From Polyangiaceae bacterium (lineage in GTDB: Bacteria > Myxococcota > Polyangia > Polyangiales > Polyangiaceae), in NCBI GenBank assembly GCA_025936205.1, contig JAICTU010000215.1, positions 1 through 14,626 of the forward strand: DNA of 14,626 nucleotides. The letters are read 5' to 3'. Positions 1 to 8,021 of this stretch are shown here, one piece after another. Under the pieces are notes generated by a model that was not told the origin of the DNA, did no database searches, and saw only the letters and a list, made by a program, of their open reading frames with translations. The position numbers were made by a program, and so were the translations under genes. Position 1 is the stretch's first letter; the number at the start of each line of letters is the position of its first letter.

Positions 1-15
1 GCCGCATAGCGCCCA

Positions 16-54
16 CTCCCCCCTGAGCCCGCGCAGCGGGCGATTTGGGGGGAG
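16..54 (-). terminator. Interrupted G/C hairpin past the end of the glycan gene block
   Basis: Arms of 8 bp (16-23 with 47-54, C-run against G-run) enclose a second perfect 6-bp stem (27-32 with 36-41) with a 3-nt loop; the two stems are separated by short unpaired stretches. It lies about 100 nt beyond the stop codon at 152 in the direction of the minus-strand genes. There is no T-run beside it, so it is not a canonical intrinsic terminator. It could be a terminator, an mRNA 3'-end stabiliser or a dispersed intergenic palindrome. The rest of 1-151 shows no gene. Confidence 0.35.
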
Positions 55-151
55 CCACCGCCCGCAGCGCGTAGCGCGAGGACGGATGGCGAGGGGGGCA
101 TCTATCCCAGAATCAGGCTCAAAAAATCGCGCAAGTCGAGACTAGCACCCG

Positions 152-1831
152 TCAGCGTCGACGGGCCAGGACCACGATCGGTCCGTCGGGGCTGGGGATA
201 GTACCCGTGATGCGCTCGAAAACGGCTGAATTGAGCAGCATGCGGCTGGTCTGCACCCACGGGATCCAGCGGCGGCGCCTCTTTCGTTGGCTCGCGTCGC
301 CTGCGAGCACCACCACGTAGTCCGCGCGCTCGCTGAGCGTCTGCGCCCAGCGCTCGGGCGTCAGCGCCTGATTCCCGTGCATCCGAGAGTCCCATGCCCA
401 CAGATCCACCATCAGCGGGTCCACGATCAGGGGAGAGCCCGGCTGAGGTTCCACCGGGTACGTTGGCGTCGTGATTCGGAACCCCGCATTGAAGATCATG
501 GCGTCAATGAGGGAGGCGTCGTGGATCGCGCCCCAGTGGATGAGGCCGACCGTCACCCGGCTCTGATTTGCCTCCGTGGCATGCTGACCGATCGCCGCGA
601 GGGCTGCATTGACGCCTTTTCTGTCCCTGTGCCCGTTCCTGCCATGCAGGTCACGGAAGGCCGAAACCGTGCCATAGGTGCGGTATGCGGTGGCCGCGGC
701 GAGCACCCCTGCAAACGCCCAGTGGCGGAGAACCGCCAGCGATGGCGGCTCGAACGGAAACAGGAGCGTCAGGAACACGCCGAGCAGTGCGAGCGTGCCG
801 TACGCTCCGAAATCCGTTCCGAGAATGCTCAGGATCGCCGGCGGGACCACGACCAGCCAGAGGTGGCTCCACTGCGCCCGCTGGGCGAGCCGTCGCCTGT
901 CCATCAGGATGGCGGCCACAGGCACGATCGCGAGCACACACAGCACGGGCAGATTGGCCCGCAGGAAATCTGCCAGGTGTTGCAGCCAGGCCAGCGCGGT
1001 CGCCGAAAACTCCGTTCGCTGCAGCACGCCCGCGCTCTTGTACTGCGTGGGGTAGAATCTCAGCATCGCCAGGTGGGGGAACAGCCACCAGCCGCACACG
1101 GTGATCATCGCCGCGATCGCCAGCCCCCCTCCGAGCAGCGAGGCCTGGCGCTCCGAGCGAGAGCGGGTCCAGAGACCGCGGATCACGAAGGGTAGCATCG
1201 CTGGCACGACGATTCCGAGCGTGTAGACGCGCGCCAGCGCCAGCAGCCCGAGGAAGACCCCGGCGACAATGGACGCGGTGCGATCGCGAAAGGAATGGCT
1301 CAGCAGAACCCAGGCGAGGGCGCTCGAGCCGACCATGTAGCCATGGAGATTGGGATCGAGGCTCGTGAGACCGAGCTCGACGCTGGGCAGGTACGGGTTG
1401 GCGACGAGATAGGCAGCGGCGACCAGTGCAGACAGCCACCACGCCTTGGTGCGATCCCACAGCAGCCAGTACACCGAGGCACCCATGGCCAAGAACCACG
1501 GCGAGTTGAGGATGACCGCTGCAGAGGGACGCAGCGGCAGCACATTCCTCAGCAACCACGCCATCAGGTTGTGCAGGACGTAGACCTCGGTACTGTGGTC
1601 GGCTGCCGGCAGCGGCGTCGGGGAGGCGAGGACGTGCAGGGTGCCGAAGTCGTGTCGATCTTGGACCAGCAGGCCCACACTCATCACGAAATAGGAATTG
1701 TCCGTCGCGAGGAGATGCCGGTCGTAATAGCGTTCGCTGGTGCGCAGCGCCGTGACGAGGATCGCCACGCCGAATGCGATGACGAGAGCCAGTCCAAGCC
1801 ACTTGCGCCAGTTCGTCGTGGTCGAGACCAC
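152..1831 (-). CDS. Multi-span membrane protein, GT-C glycosyltransferase-like
   Basis: A protein of about 559 residues with roughly ten hydrophobic segments and a hydrophilic C-terminal part of about 190 residues, probably periplasmic. The first membrane segment (about residues 11-29) is followed by a loop with acidic residues (YYDRHLLATDNSYF, about 35-48). This is the arrangement of GT-C enzymes, which take sugars from polyprenyl-phosphate donors outside the membrane and carry the catalytic acid in the first loop. No named family is certain. The start is ambiguous: GTG at 1831 puts the first helix ten residues in and has a GGAG at short spacing, whereas GTG at 1909 would overlap the upstream glycosyltransferase stop and couple translation. 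The long in-frame extension up to 2326 runs through the glycosyltransferase gene and is not real. It is the last gene of the minus-strand block. GT-C assignment is inference; a polymer ligase or unknown glycan membrane protein is possible. Confidence 0.8.
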   Translation of the reverse strand: MVSTTTNWRKWLGLALVIAFGVAILVTALRTSERYYDRHLLATDNSYFVMSVGLLVQDRHDFGTLHVLASPTPLPAADHSTEVYVLHNLMAWLLRNVLPLRPSAAVILNSPWFLAMGASVYWLLWDRTKAWWLSALVAAAYLVANPYLPSVELGLTSLDPNLHGYMVGSSALAWVLLSHSFRDRTASIVAGVFLGLLALARVYTLGIVVPAMLPFVIRGLWTRSRSERQASLLGGGLAIAAMITVCGWWLFPHLAMLRFYPTQYKSAGVLQRTEFSATALAWLQHLADFLRANLPVLCVLAIVPVAAILMDRRRLAQRAQWSHLWLVVVPPAILSILGTDFGAYGTLALLGVFLTLLFPFEPPSLAVLRHWAFAGVLAAATAYRTYGTVSAFRDLHGRNGHRDRKGVNAALAAIGQHATEANQSRVTVGLIHWGAIHDASLIDAMIFNAGFRITTPTYPVEPQPGSPLIVDPLMVDLWAWDSRMHGNQALTPERWAQTLSERADYVVVLAGDASQRKRRRRWIPWVQTSRMLLNSAVFERITGTIPSPDGPIVVLARRR

Positions 1832-1902
1832 GCGCTCCGTGCTCGATGCTGTCGGGGTGTCGGGTGTCCCCGCAGAAAACTGTGGCCAGCGGAGCAGCCG
1901 GC

Positions 1903-2649
1903 TCAACACCAGCGATTCCGATCCCGAAGCAGAGACAGGTAACCGACGACGGTCTTGGCGACCTTCATCTTGCTCTTGCCCACCCGTGCGCTCGAGTCCA
2001 GCCGCATCGCGACTTCGGAGATCGAGAATTTGAGCGCCACACACTTCACCAGCAGCTCGACCATGGACTCGAAACCGGTCCGCTCGATGACTCGTGGGCC
2101 GTAACGCTTCTGCAGTGCCTGGAGCGCGCTCGCCCGATGCGCCCTGAGGAAGGAGCTGGTCGTGTTGATACCCTGCAGCCCCAGCAGCGCCCGTACGAAC
2201 GCGGAGCCGCCGTGGCTCAACAGGATGCGCACCTGGTTGGTGTCCGAAAAGCCACCACCATAGGCGTGCGGCGAGGCGAGCACGACGTCGAACTGCTCTC
2301 GCTTCAGGCGCGCGAGCATCGTGCACAGCACGTCGATGCGCGAGGTGTTGTCACCCTCGGTGGTGACCACGATGTCTTCGGGCTCGAGCAGCGGAGCGAC
2401 GTGCTCGAATGCGGTGCCGAACGCGGCGCCCGGGCCCTGATTGGGGGAGAGCCGGAGGACCGTGACGGGCAGCTCCGCGCGGCACTGCTCCGCTCGGGCC
2501 ACCGTGCCGTCGGTGCTCCCGTCGTCCACGAGAATGCCGGCGAAGCGGTCCGGGGAGAGCTGCTCGGACAACTTGCGCCAGTCGGAGAGCAGACGCGGAA
2601 TGTTGCCCTCTTCGTTGAAGACGGGCGCGATGACGTAGACGGTTGCCAC
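1903..2649 (-). CDS. Family 2 glycosyltransferase, DPM1-like (polyprenyl-phosphate sugar synthase type)
   Basis: A 248-residue soluble GT-A protein, close to the length of dolichyl-phosphate mannosyltransferase (DPM1)-like enzymes. Visible motifs: PVFNEEGN at residues 9-16, VDDGSTDGT at 41-49 (nucleotide binding), TEGDNTS at about 97-103 in place of the usual DAD metal motif, and GKSKMKV at 224-230, a C-terminal signature of the DPM1/GtrB branch. Such enzymes move a sugar from a nucleotide donor to a polyprenyl phosphate on the cytoplasmic face. There are no C-terminal membrane helices, so it would be soluble or peripheral. The start is a GTG four bases after the epimerase stop, with only a weak Shine-Dalgarno sequence, suggesting coupling. 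The GT-C-like membrane protein downstream is a natural user of the lipid-linked sugar. The sugar is unknown, and a direct nucleotide-sugar transferase cannot be excluded. Confidence 0.9.
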   Translation of the reverse strand: MATVYVIAPVFNEEGNIPRLLSDWRKLSEQLSPDRFAGILVDDGSTDGTVARAEQCRAELPVTVLRLSPNQGPGAAFGTAFEHVAPLLEPEDIVVTTEGDNTSRIDVLCTMLARLKREQFDVVLASPHAYGGGFSDTNQVRILLSHGGSAFVRALLGLQGINTTSSFLRAHRASALQALQKRYGPRVIERTGFESMVELLVKCVALKFSISEVAMRLDSSARVGKSKMKVAKTVVGYLSLLRDRNRWC

Positions 2650-2653
2650 GCTG

Positions 2654-3643
2654 TCAGACCCGACGGCTCGGGCTCTTCGAGATGGATTCGAGCGTCTTTC
2701 GGATGGCCTGTTCCATCGTGTGCTTGGGACGATACCCGAGAAGGCGTTCGGCCTTCCTGAGGTCCGGGATGCGACGCAGGATGTCCTTGTAGTTGCCGAA
2801 CACCTCCTGCATCGGGATGAATCGGAGCTTGAGCTCCTTACCGGTGTTCGCGAGGCGGTGGATGAGCTTCGCGGCGTCGAGGACGCTCATCTCCTCCTGG
2901 CTGCCGAGATTGATGATCTCGCCGACGGCCTGCTCTGACTCCAGGGCGGCGATCGTCCCGTCGATCAGGTCGTCGACGTAGGTCATCGAGCGCGTCTGTG
3001 AGCCGTCCCCGTGGATGGGCACCTCTTGGTCTTCGAGGACGGCGCGGATGAAGATCGGAATGTGACCGCCGCTCCAGGCGAAACTGGAGCGCGGGCTGAA
3101 ACCGCCGAAGTAGCGCAGCACCACGACACGCAGGCCACAGTCCGCCTGATACCCGAAAGCCAGCTGCTCGCCATAGAGCTTGGCGACGGCGTAGCTCCAG
3201 CGTTTCACCATGCTCGGGCCGAGCAGCAAGTCACCGTCTTCCGAGAAGGGGAGATCCGGGGACATCCCGTAGACGTCCGAGGTCGAAGCGTAGACCACCT
3301 TGCGACCCCACATGCGCGCCGCCTCGAACACGTTCTCGGTGCCCTTGGCGTTCACCTTGAGCGTCGCCATGCTCGAGTCCTTCTCCGCGATCTTCTTCAC
3401 GGCAGCCAGGTGCACGATGGTGTCGGCGTCCTTGGCGAGGATCTTCAACGTGTCGAAGTCGAGGATGTCGACGGGGTAGAACGTGAACCGCGGGTTCGCC
3501 AGGTTGTGAGCAATGTTGGCCTTCTTGCCGAAGGTCAGGTTGTCGATGCCGGTGACCGTGTACTCGCGCGCGAGCAGCCCATCCAGGAGGTGGGAGCCGA
3601 TCATGCCTGCGACGCCAGTGATGAGGATATTCTTCATGTTCAT
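2654..3643 (-). CDS. NAD-dependent nucleotide-sugar epimerase/dehydratase (extended SDR)
   Basis: A 329-residue protein of normal extended-SDR length. The N-terminal Rossmann fold has GVAGMIG at residues 10-16 and the NAD-selective acidic residue in GIDNL (D34). The catalytic set is the Ser/Thr cluster STS (120-122), Tyr151 and Lys155 (YAVAK). HGDGSQTRSMTYVDD (211-225) matches the conserved substrate/cofactor segment of UDP-glucose 4-epimerases and dTDP-glucose 4,6-dehydratases. It probably makes or interconverts a nucleotide sugar in the cytoplasm for the neighbouring glycosyltransferase. ATGs at 3643 and 3637 are both possible; either starts immediately before the first Rossmann strand. An in-frame ATG at 3727 would add 28 residues without family character. 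The 139 nt between it and the upstream membrane protein contain no gene and could hold an internal promoter, but no convincing one is seen. Exact substrate cannot be read from the sequence. Confidence 0.92.
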   Translation of the reverse strand: MNMKNILITGVAGMIGSHLLDGLLAREYTVTGIDNLTFGKKANIAHNLANPRFTFYPVDILDFDTLKILAKDADTIVHLAAVKKIAEKDSSMATLKVNAKGTENVFEAARMWGRKVVYASTSDVYGMSPDLPFSEDGDLLLGPSMVKRWSYAVAKLYGEQLAFGYQADCGLRVVVLRYFGGFSPRSSFAWSGGHIPIFIRAVLEDQEVPIHGDGSQTRSMTYVDDLIDGTIAALESEQAVGEIINLGSQEEMSVLDAAKLIHRLANTGKELKLRFIPMQEVFGNYKDILRRIPDLRKAERLLGYRPKHTMEQAIRKTLESISKSPSRRV

Positions 3644-3782
3644 ACCCGCGGAAAGACCCGTTTGGCCCTTGCCGTCGGGCGGGGACTCTACACCGAAATG
3701 CTGGAATCCGCCGAGAAAGGTCGCCATTGGCGGGCGTTTCTGGGGCAGCGCCGCGCGCGAGGAGGACCGTGGCGGCCCGCCC

Positions 3783-5534
3783 TCAGCGGCACGTCACGTG
3801 CTCGCCCGCTGGCTCGTAGATCTCGAAGAATCCATTGCTCCAGCTGCGCGAGTAGCCATTGTTCTGCAAAAACCGGCTGAGCACACGGCGCACACCGGCG
3901 AAGGGCTCGCGTGCTTCGAGGGGATCCGGGTGAGCGGGCCACTCGAAGCCCCGGGTGCTCTTGGTCGTCACCACGGCGACCGGCAGGCACCCCGTGCGCT
4001 CCGGCGCTGCAAGCGCCAGATCGTTCACCGTCGTACCGCTCTCCCCGTAGGCCATCAACCAGGGGCGATTCAGGTAGGGGCGCGTCCGCGTCAGGTACTG
4101 GAGCAGCGGAGTGCCTTCATAGGCGAGCAGGTAGTCTCCGGGGGCCACGCGCGACTCCAGGGCGGCCAGCACTTCCCGTACGGATCGCGCGCGCTCCGGT
4201 GAGGTAAATTGACCGAGCAACTGCGGATGACCGACCGACGCTGTCAGGTGGCTGCGAGCGGAATCGCGATAGGTGTAGGTGGCGGCCTGATACAGCGCTT
4301 CTCCGGACAGCACGAGGCTGGCGAGCAGTGCGAGCTTCGGGCCCTGTCCGCCCAGCCACGGCTTCTCCAGCGCGTACAGGAGCGCGAGCGTGAACGGCAA
4401 CGCAAACCACAAGCCGATGTGGGCGTTCTTGATGCCCAGATTGCTGCCGAGCGGCGCGACCACTACCAGCAAGAGCAGCACGCAGGCCGCCACGCGCTGC
4501 TCGACGCTGCGCTTCCAGGCGCCGAGCACGACGGCACCGAGGATGATGTAGCTGCAGCCCGGCACGAGCCAGCGCCACGACTGCGACTTGTGAGTGAGCA
4601 CGAACACCCCGCCGGCGCAGGCGAGCGGCACGAGCCAGCGCGCGCTCCAGGGTTGCCAGCGAAAGATGCGCGTCAGGGCGACCCCGCCGGTGCAGGCCCC
4701 GAGCCCCCAGGCGAGGGCCAGGCTCTGATCGGTCACGAACGAGCGGAGCAGACTGTTCGGAGAATAGCCGGCGGCCTGCACGTCGGGCGCGAACAGATCC
4801 CGCACGCTCCGGAAGTACTGCTCGGCGTCGCCCCGCGCGTAGATCAGCGCCAGCATGGCGAGCACGCCTGCCGCGACGCCCAGGCACGCCGCTCCCAGGT
4901 CCCGCGGCAGCCGTGCTCGGCGCTGCGCGTCGAGCACGGCGGCGAGGCCGAGCGCGGCGACGAAAGAGCACGCGAGCAGGTTCGGCAGGCGCGCAAACGG
5001 GCCCATCCCGATCAGCGCGCCGGACGCGAACAGCCAGCGGGTGCTGCGCTGGCGAACGCCCTGGATCAGGCAGGCGGCTGCCCCGCTGAAGAGCACGGTC
5101 GACAGGGCGTTGTAGGAAAACCAGGTGGCATGTCGATCGCTCAGAAAGGCGCTGGTGACCAGCGTGGAGAACACGGCAGCGCGCGCGTTCGACATCACCC
5201 GCGCCAGACGGAACGCCAGCCACACGCACAGCGACATGCACAGCGCCCACAGCGCGCGCATGCCGAGCACGCCGAGGCCGCCGAACAACGCATCCCAGCT
5301 GGCTCCAACCAGATTGGTGAGCCATGTGTTGGCCGAGTCCTCCGTGGCCTCCGGGTGGCGAAAGAAGCAGCGAAAGCCGGTGAGCAGATAGCCCTGGTCC
5401 GTGAAGTCGAGGCCCTGCCAGATGAACAACCAGGGCAGCCCGAGCGCGCCAGCCAGCGCCAGTTGCTCGACGCGAGTCGCGGCGGCGCTGCCTGAAAAAG
5501 CCGTCGCCGGCGCGGCTTGAACGCTGCTGGTCAT
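3783..5534 (-). CDS. Multi-span membrane protein, GT-C glycosyltransferase-like (second copy in the block)
   Basis: A 583-residue protein with about ten hydrophobic segments and a soluble C-terminal part of about 150 residues (from about 430). After the first membrane helix (about 25-41) comes DFTDQGYLL (43-51), an acidic loop in the place where GT-C enzymes carry the catalytic Asp; a GY(L/F) sequence after it is common in bacterial members. It is not an obvious duplicate of the GT-C-like gene at 152-1831: length and loop motif differ, though the layout (hydrophobic N-terminal region, soluble tail) is the same. The ATG at 5534 has no strong ribosome-binding site. It follows the DUF89 gene after 47 nt on the same strand, so co-transcription is likely. 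Probable role: periplasmic-side sugar transfer or glycan assembly. That role is inferred from topology and neighbours only. Confidence 0.85.
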   Translation of the reverse strand: MTSSVQAAPATAFSGSAAATRVEQLALAGALGLPWLFIWQGLDFTDQGYLLTGFRCFFRHPEATEDSANTWLTNLVGASWDALFGGLGVLGMRALWALCMSLCVWLAFRLARVMSNARAAVFSTLVTSAFLSDRHATWFSYNALSTVLFSGAAACLIQGVRQRSTRWLFASGALIGMGPFARLPNLLACSFVAALGLAAVLDAQRRARLPRDLGAACLGVAAGVLAMLALIYARGDAEQYFRSVRDLFAPDVQAAGYSPNSLLRSFVTDQSLALAWGLGACTGGVALTRIFRWQPWSARWLVPLACAGGVFVLTHKSQSWRWLVPGCSYIILGAVVLGAWKRSVEQRVAACVLLLLVVVAPLGSNLGIKNAHIGLWFALPFTLALLYALEKPWLGGQGPKLALLASLVLSGEALYQAATYTYRDSARSHLTASVGHPQLLGQFTSPERARSVREVLAALESRVAPGDYLLAYEGTPLLQYLTRTRPYLNRPWLMAYGESGTTVNDLALAAPERTGCLPVAVVTTKSTRGFEWPAHPDPLEAREPFAGVRRVLSRFLQNNGYSRSWSNGFFEIYEPAGEHVTCR

Positions 5535-5581
5535 GCGCTCAGCAAATCATAGTCGCCCGGGTCCGTCCAGGCCGCCCGGGC

Positions 5582-6772
5582 TCAACGCAGCTGGCCGCCG
5601 AGGCAGGCCAGCGCGCGCTGTCCGTTCACCCGCCAGCGCGCATCCACGCTCTCCAGCTCCTGCGCGAGCCCAGGGCGCAGGCCCACGATCGGATCGCTCT
5701 TGAGCGTACGCAATGCGAGCAGCGGCGCCGGAAAATAGCCGGTGACCAGCGCGAACGGGAGTTCCGGCGCCCAGAGCGCGTCGCCGACCGCGCGCCGGTA
5801 GTGGGCATCGCCCTTGAGGATCACCAGTCGGGCGCTGGCGAAGCGTTGCTCGAGATCGGGTGGGCACTCCCACAGCGAGCGCGGGCCGTTCCAGAACTCG
5901 TGCGGCGCGATCTCGAGCTGGCCGCTGGCCAGTGCAGCGTGCAACCGTTCGCGGCAGCCGCGTGCCGCCACGCTGAAGCGGGCCCAGAGCGCCTGGGCCT
6001 CGTCTCCTTCCGCTCGAATGAACCAGCGCAGGTCGGCGGCGATCGCGTCGCTGACGAAGCAGGGGTGCAGCTTGACGTGCAGCACCAGCGGCGCGGAGAG
6101 CAGCTCGAGCAGGCGCGCCGCGAGCACCAGATCCACGCTGAGCTCTGTGCCCGCATTGTCGATCACCAGGTGCACGGCACCTGAACGCGCGCCGAGCAGG
6201 TCGATCACCGCGGCGCGATCGTCGATCAGCAGATCTGCGCGGGCCCCCGCCACCCCGCGCTCGCGCGAGGCGGCGAAGCTCAGGTCCATGCGGTTGCCGA
6301 ACACGCTTGCGAGCAAGAGCTGCTGCAACTGCTCGCCGCGTTCACCCTGGATGGCGGCCGCGCTGTCGAGCGCCGCGCGGTGTCCGTCGCTCGCGTACTC
6401 TGCGCGCTTGATGGGCAGGAACGGGTCGACGCCGCGCTGCCAGAAGTCGACGGCCTCTGCCAGGCAGCGGTAGGCGTAGTTTTCGGCGAAGAACCAGTCG
6501 CACTGGCCCCAGCTGGCCTCCGTGCGCTGGGGCAACGTGGCGAGCCACTCCGCCGCGTGGGGCGCATCCACGGGCAGCGCCGGCAGGCGCGCGTCGGCGC
6601 GCAGGGCGTCGCGCAGCGCTGCCACTCGCTGGACGCAGGGTGGCGGCAGCTGCGGATTCTTGCTCAGCACCTCGTCCAGGATGGCCGGCACGCGCACGGC
6701 CATCGTGTGCTGCGCAAAGGGGTTACTGGCGTCGGTGCGGATGCGCGGCGGCAGCCCGGGCGGCGAGCGCAT
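5582..6772 (-). CDS. DUF89 / ARMT1-like metal-dependent phosphatase
   Basis: A 396-residue protein whose motifs place it in DUF89 subfamily III with human ARMT1 (C6orf211) and yeast YMR027W. GNRMDLS (159-165), VIDNAGTEL (203-211), KGDAHYRR (320-327) and LRTLKSDPIVGL (354-365) align with the family's metal-site Asn/Asp, the DNAG core, the KGDxNYRR and the RTxKxxxxVGL segments. Family members are Mn/Ni/Co-dependent phosphatases acting on sugar phosphates and other damaged metabolites ('damage control'). N-terminal FAQHTMAVRVPAIL (19-32) matches the eukaryotic SFAYxTxxxRxPxI region, so the ATG at 6772 is preferred to the later ATG at 6703. That ATG overlaps the stop of the upstream lipoprotein as TGATG, implying translational coupling. 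No signal peptide; cytoplasmic. Its substrate here is unknown, but sugar-phosphate control would suit the downstream glycan genes. Confidence 0.9.
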   Translation of the reverse strand: MRSPPGLPPRIRTDASNPFAQHTMAVRVPAILDEVLSKNPQLPPPCVQRVAALRDALRADARLPALPVDAPHAAEWLATLPQRTEASWGQCDWFFAENYAYRCLAEAVDFWQRGVDPFLPIKRAEYASDGHRAALDSAAAIQGERGEQLQQLLLASVFGNRMDLSFAASRERGVAGARADLLIDDRAAVIDLLGARSGAVHLVIDNAGTELSVDLVLAARLLELLSAPLVLHVKLHPCFVSDAIAADLRWFIRAEGDEAQALWARFSVAARGCRERLHAALASGQLEIAPHEFWNGPRSLWECPPDLEQRFASARLVILKGDAHYRRAVGDALWAPELPFALVTGYFPAPLLALRTLKSDPIVGLRPGLAQELESVDARWRVNGQRALACLGGQLR

Positions 6773-7758
6773 CAGCTACCGAGCGCTTCGTCGATCTGCT
6801 TCGCGACCGGCTCGAACTCGGTCGGGTTGGGCACGCGCTTGCCGTTGATGAACACGGTGGGCGTGCCATTGACCTGCACGCCTTCACCCAGGGCCACGTC
6901 TGCATCGACCGCGGCCTTCTCCGTCTGGCCGTCGAGCGACTTCTGCAGATCGCCGAGGTTCAGCTTGGCCTGCCGCGCGTAGTCCTCCAGAGAGGAGCGC
7001 GAGAGCGCTTGCTGGTTGGCGAACATCAGGTCGTGGAACTCCCAGAACTTGCCCTGCTTCTGGGCAGCCAGCGCAGCCTCTGCCGCGAGATGCGCGTCGG
7101 GATGCATGGGCAACGGGAACTGACGGAACACGAACCGCACCTTGTCGGCGTAGCGCTCCTTGATCTTGTGCACCACCTCGGAGGCCCGCGCGCAGTACGG
7201 GCACTGGAAGTCCGAGAACTCCACGATCGTGACCTTGGCGTTCTCCGGGCCAAAACCCGGCGCGCCTTTGCCCGCGATCTTCGCCTGGGCTTCGGGCGAG
7301 AGCGGCTGGTTCATGGCCTCTTGCTTCTGCAGCTCGGTCAACACCTGCCCATAAGAGCCCGCCAGTTGCTCGCAGTGCTCGCGCGGAAACTGCGGCGTCT
7401 GCTCCTTGACCATGGCGCAGGTCGAGGTGTCGGGGCCGAGGTCCTTACACAGGCGCTCTGCCAGATCCGAGCACGGCTTGCGATCGACGTCGATCTGATG
7501 CTCGACCTGTGGGAAGTCCTTGATCGCCGCCACGCAGGCGCTGGCGGGCAACACCTTGCCCAGCTCCTTGGCGGAGGTGCACAGCGCGGACTCGTCGCCG
7601 CCGCTGCGGCCGCACAGCTGTGACACGAACTGTTCACACGAGTCGGAGGAGCCCGCTGCCGCTGCTGCGGCCGGTGCGTTGGCGCTATCCGCGGGAGCCT
7701 TCTCGTGACAACCGAGGCTCAACGCAGCAACACAAGCCAACCATGCCACCATTCTCAT
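6772..7758 (-). CDS. DsbA-family thioredoxin-fold lipoprotein with two four-cysteine modules
   Basis: A 328-residue predicted lipoprotein. The signal sequence ends in LSLGC (Cys17), followed by an Ala/Ser-rich linker. Residues 41-129 hold eight cysteines in two matching sets: 41, 49, 60, 75 and 96, 104, 114, 129. The C-terminal domain (about 165-328) is DsbA-like (Thioredoxin_4 type): EFSDFQCPYC at 180-189 with the CPYC active site (186/189), FRQFPLPMHPDAH, EFHDLMFANQ, and the cis-proline in GTPT (Pro300). Expected role: thiol-disulfide exchange in the periplasm, membrane-anchored. ATG at 7758 is chosen because GGAG lies nine bases upstream (7768-7771); a TTG at 7773 would bury that site and only lengthen the n-region. 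A 6-bp hairpin (7784-7798) sits in the leader. The 263 nt up to the HPF-like gene hold no other gene. The stop overlaps the DUF89 start. Whether it oxidises or isomerises is not visible. Confidence 0.9.
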   Translation of the reverse strand: MRMVAWLACVAALSLGCHEKAPADSANAPAAAAAAGSSDSCEQFVSQLCGRSGGDESALCTSAKELGKVLPASACVAAIKDFPQVEHQIDVDRKPCSDLAERLCKDLGPDTSTCAMVKEQTPQFPREHCEQLAGSYGQVLTELQKQEAMNQPLSPEAQAKIAGKGAPGFGPENAKVTIVEFSDFQCPYCARASEVVHKIKERYADKVRFVFRQFPLPMHPDAHLAAEAALAAQKQGKFWEFHDLMFANQQALSRSSLEDYARQAKLNLGDLQKSLDGQTEKAAVDADVALGEGVQVNGTPTVFINGKRVPNPTEFEPVAKQIDEALGS

Positions 7759-7950
7759 CTGCTTCTTCTCCAACTCTCGGGGTGCGGGGTGTCCCCGCCA
7801 TCACGGTGCAGCGCCGCCCTGGGTGGGGCACGCCCCGTCGGCGCAACATAGCCCATCGTTTCGGGGCTCGAAGGGCGGATCGGGCTCGGTGCGGCCAAAT
7901 TCGACCCGCAATCCGGCAGCCCCGGGCTGGTGGGGCCGCCTCTGACATGC

Positions 7951-7989
7951 GCCCCGCCCGGCTCGCCGCGTGCGGTGAGTGGGCGGGGC
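7951..7989 (-). terminator. Strong stem-loop behind the HPF-like gene
   Basis: Perfect 9-bp arms (7951-7959 with 7981-7989) continue, after a small bulge, into an 8-bp stem (7962-7969 with 7972-7979, one G-T wobble) with almost no loop. It lies 32 nt after the stop at 8022 in the direction of that gene. No T-run follows, so it would be a GC-type terminator or 3'-end stabiliser rather than a textbook intrinsic terminator. Confidence 0.5.
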
Positions 7990-8021
7990 TCCACGTGCAC
8001 TGGCTGCTCGTTGGGCGGCCG

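Noticed and set aside
121..126. Six-T run (minus strand) shortly after the stop at 152
   Set aside because: Only a 5-bp stem with a long loop can form before it and it is separated from the T-run; not a convincing terminator.
1832..2326. In-frame extension of the GT-C-like gene at 152 far into the glycosyltransferase gene
   Set aside because: The extension has no hydrophobic or domain character and lies in the wrong frame of a well-supported GT2 coding region.
3644..3727. Longer N-terminus for the epimerase from the ATG at 3727
   Set aside because: The added 28 residues have no SDR character; the Rossmann strand begins directly after the ATG pair at 3643/3637.
7845..7850. TATGTT as a -10 element for the DsbA-like lipoprotein gene
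   Set aside because: Only four of six matches and no plausible -35 at the right distance.
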